Source of the DNA: Dehalococcoidales bacterium
GTDB lineage: Bacteria; Chloroflexota; Dehalococcoidia; Dehalococcoidales; UBA5627
Reading direction: 5' to 3'
NCBI GenBank assembly: GCA_041656115.1
Contig: JBBAED010000005.1
Span: 25,638 to 89,637 of the forward strand
DNA length: 64,000 nucleotides
The notes beneath the pieces were generated by a model. That model made no database searches, was not told the DNA's origin, and saw nothing but the letters and a program-made list of their open reading frames with translations. This document shows positions 33,302 to 40,456 of this stretch, one piece after another (within the stretch, counting starts at the first letter, position 1; every line of letters starts with the position of its first letter). The translations under genes were made by a program, and so were the position numbers.

Positions 33302-33730
33302 CTACGAGAAAATCTTGATTCCCGCCACCCCCAACAGCACCAATATTGCCGTCCAAAGGATTATTCCGATTGTCATCCAAAAAACAAGCTTTTTACCGGG
33401 GATGCCCGATGCAACGCCGATTGCCGCCCCGAAAAGGACGCCGGTAAGAAAGGGTGAAAGCAATCCCAGCCCGATAACGCCGTATTTTTGCCAAATCCTT
33501 TGCACTAAACCCGGTTTCTTGTCGCTGTCTTGTTGTTCATAGAATTTTAACAGGAAACTGCGTAAATGCTTCCCGGCAAAGATTACAATAAAGACACAGA
33601 TTATTGCCCCGGTTGCGGTGGCAACAGAAATTGCCAGGGGGTGTAAACCCATCACAAAGCCGAGCGGAACAGCCGCCCACAGCTCTAAAACGGCCAGCGC
33701 CGCAACAAGTAAAAAATTAATCGCTATCAT
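33302..33730 (-). CDS. Putative small multidrug export protein (COG2426)
   Basis: 142 residues, four membrane spans. Family features: AVPLGFVMGLHPLAIS near the N-terminus and GLLSPFLTGVLFGAAIGVASGI in the second half. The middle is a charged loop (FYEQQDSDKKPG). The family name rests on weak evidence; the transported compound is unknown. It is convergent with trmH and divergent from the GIDE-LemA gene. Confidence 0.8.
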   Translation of the reverse strand: MIAINFLLVAALAVLELWAAVPLGFVMGLHPLAISVATATGAIICVFIVIFAGKHLRSFLLKFYEQQDSDKKPGLVQRIWQKYGVIGLGLLSPFLTGVLFGAAIGVASGIPGKKLVFWMTIGIILWTAILVLLGVAGIKIFS

Positions 33731-33802
33731 ATGGTTTTTCGTTTAAAGTAAGATTAATTATAGCACGGAGATCGTTTCCGACAAAAACGGTTTTGGCCGC
33801 AA

Positions 33803-33831
33803 TTGACCTTCCCCTCAGGCTGTTCTAAAAT
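33803..33831 (+). promoter_or_regulatory. Promoter of the GIDE-LemA gene, predicting a leaderless mRNA
   Basis: TTGACC (33803-33808), 17 bp, TAAAAT (33826-33831). The transcription start, 6-7 nt downstream, falls on the ATG at 33838, and there is no Shine-Dalgarno sequence. Confidence 0.55.
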
Positions 33832-33837
33832 TGATGC

Positions 33838-35160
33838 ATGTCGCCCCAAACCCTATCAATTATTATCGCCGCTGTGATCGGGCTTTTGGCCATCGGTTGC
33901 ATTTTTGCGGCCTTTCGTGCGTTTAAGTGCAAACGTACAATTGACGATTGCCCGACATCCAAAACGCGAGGCGTTTTTATCGGGCTTACGGAACTGAAGG
34001 GCACTGCCGAAAGCGAGACCCCTTTTACCGCTTATCTTTCCGGCAAGGCATGCGTGCAGTATGAATGGCAGGTTGATGAACATTGGTCGCGGATAGTTCA
34101 TGAAACCTATATTGATTCAGAAGGGCGCACGCAATCCAGAACACGTACCGAGAGCGGTTGGAAAAAGATTGCCGGCAAAGAAGTAAGCGCCCCTTTTTAT
34201 TTAAAAGATGAAACCGGCTTAATTCGCATTGTTCCGGAGAAAGCTAAAATCGAAAATATTAAGGTATTTGAAGAAACTTGCACACCCAAAGACATTTTGT
34301 ATTTCGGTAAATGTCCGGTCGGCGAAATTGCCGATACAACCCACCGCCGGAGGTTTTACGAATCGGCGATTCCGCTGCACAGCCAGCTTTATATTATCGG
34401 GCAAGCGCGCGAAAGGGAAGACATTGTTGCCGCCGAAATCGCCTATAATAAAAATGCCCCAATGTTTTTAATATCGACACGCACCGAAAAGCAGCTAAGC
34501 ACTTCCTATTTGTGGGGGTTTTGGCTGTGGTTTATCGGAGGGTTGTTAACGGCTCTCGGTGTTGCCGCTGCCTTGACATATATCGGCACAGAGAATTCAA
34601 CGTTCCTTTGGGAACCGTTTGCAATTACCGCCGCAATCTATTTTTTGGTATTTGTTCTTAGTTGGGTTTTTAATGTTTACAACAGCCTGATTAACTTGCA
34701 TAACCGCGTTAAACAGGGCTGGTCGCAGGTTGATATTCAGTTAAAACGCCGCCATGATTTAATCCCCAACTTAGTGAGTGCCGTGGAAGGCTACCGCGGC
34801 TATGAAGCCGATATCCAGTGCTTGCTTGGCGAGTTACGCACTCAAGGGCGAGCGCCCGCCTCCGAAGAAGATAGCGCGGATTTTAAAGGCGTTGCCCCGC
34901 TGTTTAACATAATTATCGAGTGTTATCCGGAGCTTAAAGCCTCTCAAAACTTCTTGCACTTACAAAAAGAGCTCTCCTCAACCGAACAGCGAATTGCTTT
35001 GGCACGCGACTACTACAATGAAATTGCCACGTATTACAATACGCGCTTGGAAGTTATCCCCGACAGATTTGTGGCTTTTATAGCGGGATTGCGTCCGCGC
35101 ACTCTGACGGACGCTGCTGATTTTGAACGTGCACCGGTGCAGGTTAAGCTGGCGGAGTGA
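33838..35160 (+). CDS. GIDE-domain and LemA-domain fusion membrane protein
   Basis: 440 residues. A membrane span at about 9-28 is followed by a domain like the GIDE/BAM domain of MUL1-type ubiquitin ligases (GVFIGLTELKGTAESETPFTA starts it; YESAIPLHSQLYIIGQA ends it). Two more spans (about 224-246 and 258-282) lead into a LemA domain with its signature (VKQGWSQVDIQLKRRHDLIP, then NLVSAVEGY). There is no RING finger, so no ligase activity is implied. LemA is a helical membrane-associated domain of unknown role. The fusion suggests a membrane-stress or envelope complex. Start by ATG without a ribosome site. Confidence 0.8.
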   Translation: MSPQTLSIIIAAVIGLLAIGCIFAAFRAFKCKRTIDDCPTSKTRGVFIGLTELKGTAESETPFTAYLSGKACVQYEWQVDEHWSRIVHETYIDSEGRTQSRTRTESGWKKIAGKEVSAPFYLKDETGLIRIVPEKAKIENIKVFEETCTPKDILYFGKCPVGEIADTTHRRRFYESAIPLHSQLYIIGQAREREDIVAAEIAYNKNAPMFLISTRTEKQLSTSYLWGFWLWFIGGLLTALGVAAALTYIGTENSTFLWEPFAITAAIYFLVFVLSWVFNVYNSLINLHNRVKQGWSQVDIQLKRRHDLIPNLVSAVEGYRGYEADIQCLLGELRTQGRAPASEEDSADFKGVAPLFNIIIECYPELKASQNFLHLQKELSSTEQRIALARDYYNEIATYYNTRLEVIPDRFVAFIAGLRPRTLTDAADFERAPVQVKLAE

Positions 35161-35214
35161 GATGTTTTTTACTTATAAAATTTTAAGCAATAATCCGAAA
35201 AACACGTTTCGTTT

Positions 35215-35243
35215 TTGACAAAAAATTTCAGCATGCCTAAAAT
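35215..35243 (+). promoter_or_regulatory. Sigma-70 promoter of the ABC exporter operon
   Basis: TTGACA (35215-35220), 17 bp, TAAAAT (35238-35243), followed by the operon's first ATG at 35307. Confidence 0.65.
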
Positions 35244-35306
35244 ATCGGGAAGATAATTTACCAAAAAGAGGGCTTAAAAACCCCGCGATAAGGCGTTAAG
35301 AAAGTT

Positions 35307-36311
35307 ATGGCTGAAATGAACCGAGAAGCAGCGGTTATTGTTGAAAATCTGGAGAAAAGTTATCGTAAAATAAAAGCGGTTGACGGTATTTTCTTTCGCG
35401 TTGAGCGCGGGGAAGTCTTCGGGTTTTTAGGGCCGAACGGCGCCGGTAAAACTACTACCATTCGTATTCTTTTAACGTTAATACAGCCGACGGCGGGCAA
35501 AGTAAGTGTTTTGGGCTTGGATGTAAAAAAAGAGGCCGATAAAATCCGCCAGCTTGCCGGTTATGTGCCGCAAGGGATTTCGGTTGACGGTGAGATTACG
35601 GCCTACGAAAACCTTTTAATTTATTCCAAACTTTACGGTGTTCCGTCCTCACAAAGAAAAAAGCGCATCAGCGAAGTGCTGGAGTATATCGGTTTGGCGG
35701 ATCGCGCAAACGATATGGTTAAAACCTATTCGGGCGGGATGATGCGCCGCTTGGAACTTGCTCAATCCTTAATTAACAGACCTCAAATCCTCTTTCTTGA
35801 CGAACCGAGTATCGGCCTTGACCCCAACTCCCGCAACGCAATGTGGGAAATGGTGCGCAGCCTCAGGCAAGAACTCGGCACCACCGTTTTCCTGACCACG
35901 CATGATATGGTTGAAGCGGATGCCCTCTGTGACAGAATCGGCATTATGGATAAGGGTAAACTGGTAGTAATCGGAACACCCGCTTACTTAAAAGCGACTG
36001 TCGGCGGTGATGTGGTGACGGTGAGTGCAAAAAACGCTGCGCTTGGCGAAGCGATTCAAAAGCTGGGCTATAAAACAATCGGCGAAGCGACTAACGGCAA
36101 TGCCGATTTACTGGTTGAAAACGGTGAAAACGCTATTCCGCGTATTGTTAGCGGGTTTAAAGAGCAGGGCATTGATCTTGAATCAATCTATCTTAAAAAA
36201 CCGTCTTTGGACGATGTCTTTTTAAAGTACACCGGTTCGCGTATCGATGACGGTGCCGGCTGGGCGCAGACCAAAAAGATTCGGGCGGCCTACGGAAGGA
36301 TGGCAAAATGA
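35307..36311 (+). CDS. ABC-2 type exporter ATP-binding protein (DrrA-like)
   Basis: 334 residues. Walker A is GPNGAGKTT, the signature YSGGMMRRLELAQSL, Walker B ILFLDEPSIGLDP, and the H-loop is LTTHDMVEADALCDRI. After ~225 residues there is a C-terminal DrrA-type extension (GDVVTVSAKNAALGEAIQKL; PSLDDVFLKYTG). It forms a complex with the permease encoded next door (4-nt overlap). Such pairs export drugs, lipids or polysaccharide; the substrate is unknown. Confidence 0.9.
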   Translation: MAEMNREAAVIVENLEKSYRKIKAVDGIFFRVERGEVFGFLGPNGAGKTTTIRILLTLIQPTAGKVSVLGLDVKKEADKIRQLAGYVPQGISVDGEITAYENLLIYSKLYGVPSSQRKKRISEVLEYIGLADRANDMVKTYSGGMMRRLELAQSLINRPQILFLDEPSIGLDPNSRNAMWEMVRSLRQELGTTVFLTTHDMVEADALCDRIGIMDKGKLVVIGTPAYLKATVGGDVVTVSAKNAALGEAIQKLGYKTIGEATNGNADLLVENGENAIPRIVSGFKEQGIDLESIYLKKPSLDDVFLKYTGSRIDDGAGWAQTKKIRAAYGRMAK

Positions 36312-37078
36312 AGTTTGCGCGTTATGCCACTACGATGCTGGCGATTACCGAATTGGAAATGCGTAAAATCAGGCACGATCAAACCCAGATTTTGATGCGC
36401 TTAATCCAGCCGATATTGTGGCTGACTATTTTTGGGGTAACATTTAGCAATATTCGTGTTATTCCCACCGGTGATTACACCTACTTGCAATTCTTAACCC
36501 CGGGCATATTGGCGCAGTCGGTTATTTTTGCCGCCATCTTCTTTGGCATTAATGTTGTCTGGGAGCGCGACTTAGGCATCTTAAATAAGCTGTTATCGAC
36601 ACCGGCGCCGCGTTCATCAATTGTAATCGGTAAATCACTTGCGGGCGGTTTGCGCGGTTCGTTTCAGGCGCTCGGCATACTGGTAATTGCGCTTGTAATC
36701 GGTATCGATTTAATCCTTACCCCGCTGAGCATCCTGGGAATGCTTTTAATCATAATTTTGTGCGGAATATGTTTTTCGGCAATGAGTATGGCTTTGGCAT
36801 CGGTTTTTCGTACGCGGGAGCGGATGATGGGGGTTGGGCAGGCGCTTACAATGCCGCTCTTTTTTGCTTCCAGCGCTATCTATCCGATATCGATTATGCC
36901 CGGCTGGCTTCAGGCGATTGCCATTGTTAACCCCTTAAGCTATATTGTCGATGCTTTAAGATCGCTTCTGGTTACCGGCGACCTTTCCGGACTGGGAACG
37001 GATATTCTTATTATCGTTATTTCGGCAGCGGTGCTGTTGGTGCTTGCCAGTATCGGTTTTAAAAGGCTTTTGGTCTAA
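36308..37078 (+). CDS. ABC-2 type exporter permease (DrrB-like)
   Basis: 256 residues with six membrane spans. ABC-2 features are RLIQPILWLTIFGVTF, YLQFLTPGILAQSVIF, and VWERDLGILNKLLSTPAPRS, with the later PLFFASSAIYPISIMPGWLQ loop typical of DrrB/daunorubicin-type permeases. The start ATG at 36308 overlaps the ATPase stop, and GGAAGG is upstream. It is the partner of the preceding ATPase. Confidence 0.9.
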   Translation: MKFARYATTMLAITELEMRKIRHDQTQILMRLIQPILWLTIFGVTFSNIRVIPTGDYTYLQFLTPGILAQSVIFAAIFFGINVVWERDLGILNKLLSTPAPRSSIVIGKSLAGGLRGSFQALGILVIALVIGIDLILTPLSILGMLLIIILCGICFSAMSMALASVFRTRERMMGVGQALTMPLFFASSAIYPISIMPGWLQAIAIVNPLSYIVDALRSLLVTGDLSGLGTDILIIVISAAVLLVLASIGFKRLLV

Positions 37079-37181
37079 CGCCTTTAAGCCGGTTCTATCC
37101 GAATTATTATAAAAATCTTTTCACACAAACGTATCATCCCCGAAACATTTAATTTATCCGTTTAAGAACAAAAACCAAAAA

Positions 37182-37215
37182 GCCCTCGCTGATTTTTAGC
37201 GGGGGCCTTCTTTGC
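37182..37215. terminator. Terminator between the ABC exporter and the SPFH operon
   Basis: GCCCTCGCT (37182-37190) pairs with AGCGGGGGC (37198-37206) with one G-U pair. The minus-strand product ends in CTTTTTGGTTTTTG, the plus in CTTCTTTG, so it mainly serves the minus-strand SPFH operon. Confidence 0.7.
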
Positions 37216-37231
37216 TTAGTTTGTAATCTTT

Positions 37232-37411
37232 TTAATCGTTTTCTTTGGCTTCTTTTTTGGCCTTCTTTTTGCGGTCGTTTACGGCATTTTGCAGAATCAG
37301 CTCGATTTGTCCGTTAACACTGCGGAACTCCTGAGCCGCCCACTCGTTGAGGCTATCCCATAGTTCTCCGTTAATGCGGAGGAGGTAGCTTTTCCGTTCT
37401 CCCTTTTTCAT
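37232..37411 (-). CDS. Ribbon-helix-helix (Arc-like) DNA-binding protein, 59 residues
   Basis: A 59-residue frame starting at ATG 37411 with GAAAGG upstream. It begins MKKGERKSYLLRINGELWDS, a beta strand like that of Arc/MetJ repressors, then a helix with LNEWAAQEFRSVNGQIELIL, and ends in a lysine-rich tail. It lies 18 bp downstream of the SPFH gene. Similar small Arc-like proteins are commonly paired with SPFH genes. It probably binds DNA as a dimer and may control the operon through the inverted repeat at 38333-38353. Confidence 0.8.
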   Translation of the reverse strand: MKKGERKSYLLRINGELWDSLNEWAAQEFRSVNGQIELILQNAVNDRKKKAKKEAKEND

Positions 37412-37429
37412 TTAAAACCTTTCTCGTTT

Positions 37430-38308
37430 TTACTGGTAAAGCGTGCCGGTGTTAATTACCGGTGAAGTTGATGATTCGCTGCACAGAACGACCAAAAGAT
37501 TACTGACCATAGCCGCCTTTTTCTCTTCGTCCAAATCGACTAAGTGCTTTTCGGCAAGCTGTGAAAGCGCCATTTCCACCATACTGACGGCACCGTTTAC
37601 AATTTGGCTTCGGGCGGCAACCACTGCCGATGCCTGTTGACGGCGCAGCATCGCTTCGGCGATTTCCGGCGCATAAGCTAAATGGCTCAGCCTTGCTTCA
37701 ATGACCGTAACACCGGCCCTGCCCAGCCTTTCCTGTAATTCGGCTTCCAGCATTTGGTTGATTTTTTCGGTGCTGGCACGCAGAGTCAATTGCTCCTCGT
37801 TGGTATCCTCAAATGAATCATAGGGGTAGGATTGCGCCAGGTGACGCACAGAGGCCTCACTTTGGATAATTACATACTGCTCGTAGTTATCGACATCAAA
37901 ACTGGCTTTAAAGGTGTCTTCAACCTTCCAGACAATAACGGCGGCAATCTCAATCGGGTTACCGACTTTATCGTTAACCTTTAGTTTCTGACCGCTTAAA
38001 TTGCGCGCGCGCAAACTCATCTTCTTCTTGGCAAAAAACGGGTTAGCCCAGAAGAATCCGTTTTCTCTGACCGTTCCGGCATATTTACCGAAAAGAATGG
38101 TAACCTTGGTTTCGTTGGGGTTAACAATAAAGAGCCCAGGAAGAACCAAAATCACATCGACGGCTGTTATGATACTTGCCAGAACAATCATCCACACCGG
38201 CGACCCGTCGGCGCTTAAAACAAACAGCACGATTGCCGCCACTGCCAAAATAATGGCAACCGCCAGCATTAAAAAGCCGTTGTACGTTTTGGTAACTTTT
38301 TCTTTCAT
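37430..38308 (-). CDS. SPFH/Band 7 (prohibitin-like) membrane protein
   Basis: 292 residues from ATG 38308, which has AAAGGAGG 6 nt upstream (a start at 38326 would lie before that site). Two N-terminal membrane spans (about 10-30 and 38-60) precede an SPFH domain: VNPNETKVTILFGKYAGTVR, LKVNDKVGNPIEIAAVIVWK and LSHLAYAPEIAEAMLRRQQA. SPFH proteins form large rings at the membrane that organise proteases or lipid domains. It is in an operon with the small Arc-like gene. The promoter overlaps an inverted repeat. Confidence 0.88.
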   Translation of the reverse strand: MKEKVTKTYNGFLMLAVAIILAVAAIVLFVLSADGSPVWMIVLASIITAVDVILVLPGLFIVNPNETKVTILFGKYAGTVRENGFFWANPFFAKKKMSLRARNLSGQKLKVNDKVGNPIEIAAVIVWKVEDTFKASFDVDNYEQYVIIQSEASVRHLAQSYPYDSFEDTNEEQLTLRASTEKINQMLEAELQERLGRAGVTVIEARLSHLAYAPEIAEAMLRRQQASAVVAARSQIVNGAVSMVEMALSQLAEKHLVDLDEEKKAAMVSNLLVVLCSESSTSPVINTGTLYQ

Positions 38309-38332
38309 TATAACCTCCTTTTTCATATCATT

Positions 38333-38372
38333 GTGATATCATAATAATATCACTATCAGGGAGAGAAATCAA
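38333..38372 (-). promoter_or_regulatory. SPFH operon promoter with an inverted repeat over the -10 box
   Basis: Minus strand TTGATT (38367-38372), 17 bp, TATTAT (38344-38349). The inverted repeat GTGATAT-N7-ATATCAC at 38333-38353 encloses the -10 box, so a bound repressor would block polymerase. Confidence 0.65.
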
Positions 38373-38434
38373 TAGGTTGGAGCCGGTAGCATATTGAATT
38401 TTCCCAAAGTTTTTAAAAAATATTTTCCGGGCGC

Positions 38435-38490
38435 TTGACAGAGTATATTTTGTTGCTGTATACTTCTGTATTAAGTTAGACAAGACTAAC
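38435..38490 (+). promoter_or_regulatory. dtxR-like gene promoter and iron box
   Basis: TTGACA (38435-38440), 18 bp, TATACT (38459-38464), then GTTAG-ACAAGA-CTAAC at 38475-38490. This is a DtxR/IdeR-type inverted repeat at the start of the transcript and matches the box before feoA. Confidence 0.75.
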
Positions 38491-38511
38491 AAATGGAAGC
38501 AATGATATAAA

Positions 38512-39000
38512 ATGGAAAACACGAAGAGAAAAACGACTGCCAGTATGGAGGATTACCTCGAAGCTATTGCGATGCTGAAAGAGGAGGGCCGGGATTCTAC
38601 CGTGACAGCCATCAGCGAAATAATAGGGGTAAAGAAGCCGAGCGTAAACTGGGCACTAAAGAAGCTCTCCGATGCCGGATATGTTATCCATGAGCCTTAC
38701 GGGGATATCGATTTGACACCCGAAGGCGCCAGAGTTGCCGATGAGATATATCGCCGTCACAAAACGCTAATCAGCTTTCTGGTTGATATCCTTAGGGTTA
38801 ATCCGGAAACGGCTGCCGAGGATGCCTGCAAGATGGAACATGTAATGAGCCGAGAAACCATCAAACACCTTGAGAAATTCATGGATTTCGTTCTTGCCTG
38901 CCATCCGGGTCAATCGGACTGGGGGGATGTTTTTAATCGCTATATTAAACATGGCAAAGATGATCGGCATATCAAAGATAGGTTTGCAGATTACTGCTAG
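38512..39000 (+). CDS. DtxR-family metal-dependent repressor
   Basis: 162 residues. The N-terminal winged helix covers residues 1-72 (MEDYLEAIAMLKEE; VTAISEIIGVKKPSVNWALK). The dimerisation domain that follows has the metal-site pattern H-x2-E-x-A-like (EDACKMEHVMSRETIKHLEKF). It has no SH3-like third domain, like MntR. With Fe(II) or Mn(II) it should repress genes carrying the GTTAG-N6-CTAAC box, which is present before this gene and before feoA. It is transcribed in line with the feo operon. Confidence 0.9.
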   Translation: MENTKRKTTASMEDYLEAIAMLKEEGRDSTVTAISEIIGVKKPSVNWALKKLSDAGYVIHEPYGDIDLTPEGARVADEIYRRHKTLISFLVDILRVNPETAAEDACKMEHVMSRETIKHLEKFMDFVLACHPGQSDWGDVFNRYIKHGKDDRHIKDRFADYC

Positions 39001-39019
39001 TGTATTTTTTTACGCCTAA

Positions 39020-39039
39020 TTGTTAGCCTAATCTAACAA
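39020..39039 (+). promoter_or_regulatory. DtxR-type operator before feoA
   Basis: TTGTTAG-CCTAAT-CTAACAA is a 20-bp inverted repeat with perfect 7-bp arms, containing the same GTTAG-N6-CTAAC core as the box at 38475-38490. It lies 20 bp after the dtxR stop and 130 bp before the first feoA start. Confidence 0.75.
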
Positions 39040-39168
39040 TCTGCCTCAACAGAGATATTTTTGAGGCTTGGAACAATCAAAACACGGATAAATAACATAA
39101 TTATCAATATTATCGAGGTTCAAACGGAGCCTGCGCAAAATAGAAGGAAAGTTACAGGAGAAAATCGG

Positions 39169-39414
39169 ATGACTGAAAAGAAGTTGGACGAATTAAAGAA
39201 TGGTGAAAAGGGAAAAATAACCAAAATTACCGGTAACGGCAGCTTTTTTCGAAGGTTATTGGACCTTGGTGTTGTCAAAGGGGCAGAGGTGGAAATGATG
39301 GGCGTGGCTCCGCTCGGAGACCCGATTGAAATTAAAATTAAAGGTTACAATCTCAGCTTGCGCAAGTCTGAGGCTAATTGGATTACGGTGGAGGTTCAAC
39401 AAAATGACGAATAA
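39169..39414 (+). CDS. feoA: FeoA-type ferrous iron transport protein (1)
   Basis: 81 residues from ATG 39169, with CAGGAG upstream; a longer frame from 39061 would begin in leader sequence. The SH3-like FeoA fold is visible: LKNGEKGKITKITGNG, FFRRLLDLGVVKGAEVEMMG, PLGDPIEIKIKGYNLSLRKS. FeoA associates with FeoB and affects Fe(II) uptake. The stop overlaps the next feoA start (ATGACGAATAA). Confidence 0.9.
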   Translation: MTEKKLDELKNGEKGKITKITGNGSFFRRLLDLGVVKGAEVEMMGVAPLGDPIEIKIKGYNLSLRKSEANWITVEVQQNDE

Positions 39415-39703
39415 GGAATTCCCGCTGATTTTTGCGGACGCCGGGAAAAAATTAATGATTACCGGATTTGTCGGCGGTTTCGGTATGACTCAGAGGCTTG
39501 CGGATATGGGATTGACCGTCGGTTCCCCAGTTTCGATAATCGGGGGGAGCTGCCGCGGGCCGCTTGTACTTGATGTTAGGGGTTCGCGGCTGGGGTTGGG
39601 CTGCGGTGTTGCACACAAAATATTGGTGCGTAATATTGCCGATGAACAAGATACAGGCTGCGGTAACGAGCAGACTTCCAAAGAGCCTGCCGTTATCGAT
39701 TGA
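39404..39703 (+). CDS. feoA: FeoA-type ferrous iron transport protein (2)
   Basis: 99 residues from ATG 39404, overlapping the previous gene by 11 nt; GGAGG is about 10 nt upstream. The FeoA fold is seen in LMITGFVGGFGMTQRLADMG, LTVGSPVSIIGG and CRGPLVLDVRGSRLGLG. A C-terminal tail carries two cysteines (GCGNEQTSK). Two FeoA proteins in a row are common in anaerobes; both probably act on FeoB. Confidence 0.88.
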   Translation: MTNKEFPLIFADAGKKLMITGFVGGFGMTQRLADMGLTVGSPVSIIGGSCRGPLVLDVRGSRLGLGCGVAHKILVRNIADEQDTGCGNEQTSKEPAVID

Positions 39704-39766
39704 TTTAATCGGTACTGAAAATCGGATAAATGTAAATAAAATTTATGAATCAGGAGACATCACAAC

Positions 39767-40456
39767 ATGAATAAAAAGCGAATCACCGTCGCTTTGGTCG
39801 GTAATCCCAACTCGGGAAAGACGACTCTGTTTAACAGCCTGACCGGTTCAACGCAGCATGTCGGGAACTGGCCGGGCGTAACGGTTGAGAAAAAAGAGGG
39901 CACCTGCTCTTCGGGCGAATATGAAATCAAGGTGGTTGATTTGCCCGGTGTTTACAGCCTGACAGCTTATTCGCCGGATGAAGTGATTGCCAGAAAATTT
40001 ATTATCGAGGAAAAACCGGATGTAGTCGTAGACATTGTAGATGCTTCCAATTTGGAAAGAAATCTCTATCTTTCGGTGCAGTTAATGGAACTTGATGTTC
40101 CCGTACTGCTGGCCTTGAATATGATGGATGAAGCGGAAAATCGAAACCACAAAATCGATATCAAAAAATTATCTGAAGGAATGGGGCTTCCCGTTGTACC
40201 GATGGTCGCCAATAAAAGTAAAGGGGTTGCCGATTTGCTGGCGGCGGTTGTAAAAATCGTTGAAGATAAAAACCCGCGCACCGGCGTTAAAATCGAATAC
40301 GGTCGGGATGTCGAAAAGCAGATAGGGGTGCTTGAGAAGGCATTGTCCGAAAGCCCTCATGCCGGTAAATATTCACCGCACTGGCTGGCAATTAAGCTGC
40401 TTGAGGGTGATGAGGAGATAATCAAGAAATTCGAAGGGGTGCCCAATGTCAAATGA
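39767..40456 (+). CDS. feoB: FeoB GTPase half (split feoB, part 1)
   Basis: 229 residues. G1 is GNPNSGKTT (12-20), the switch region is STQHVGNWPGVTVEKKEG, G3 is DLPGVYSL and G4 is NMMD; the GDI-like helical segment ends the protein (WLAIKLLEGDEEIIKKF). In most bacteria this is fused to the membrane part. Here it stops 11 bp into the downstream gene, in a different frame. It supplies the nucleotide switch for Fe(II) transport. A CAGGAG site precedes the ATG. Confidence 0.9.
   Translation: MNKKRITVALVGNPNSGKTTLFNSLTGSTQHVGNWPGVTVEKKEGTCSSGEYEIKVVDLPGVYSLTAYSPDEVIARKFIIEEKPDVVVDIVDASNLERNLYLSVQLMELDVPVLLALNMMDEAENRNHKIDIKKLSEGMGLPVVPMVANKSKGVADLLAAVVKIVEDKNPRTGVKIEYGRDVEKQIGVLEKALSESPHAGKYSPHWLAIKLLEGDEEIIKKFEGVPNVK

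Noticed and set aside
33291..33303. A third GGTTATCCT near 33295, resembling the ECF element
   Set aside because: The ATGCAACCTTTTA block is missing at the right distance, and it lies between convergent genes.
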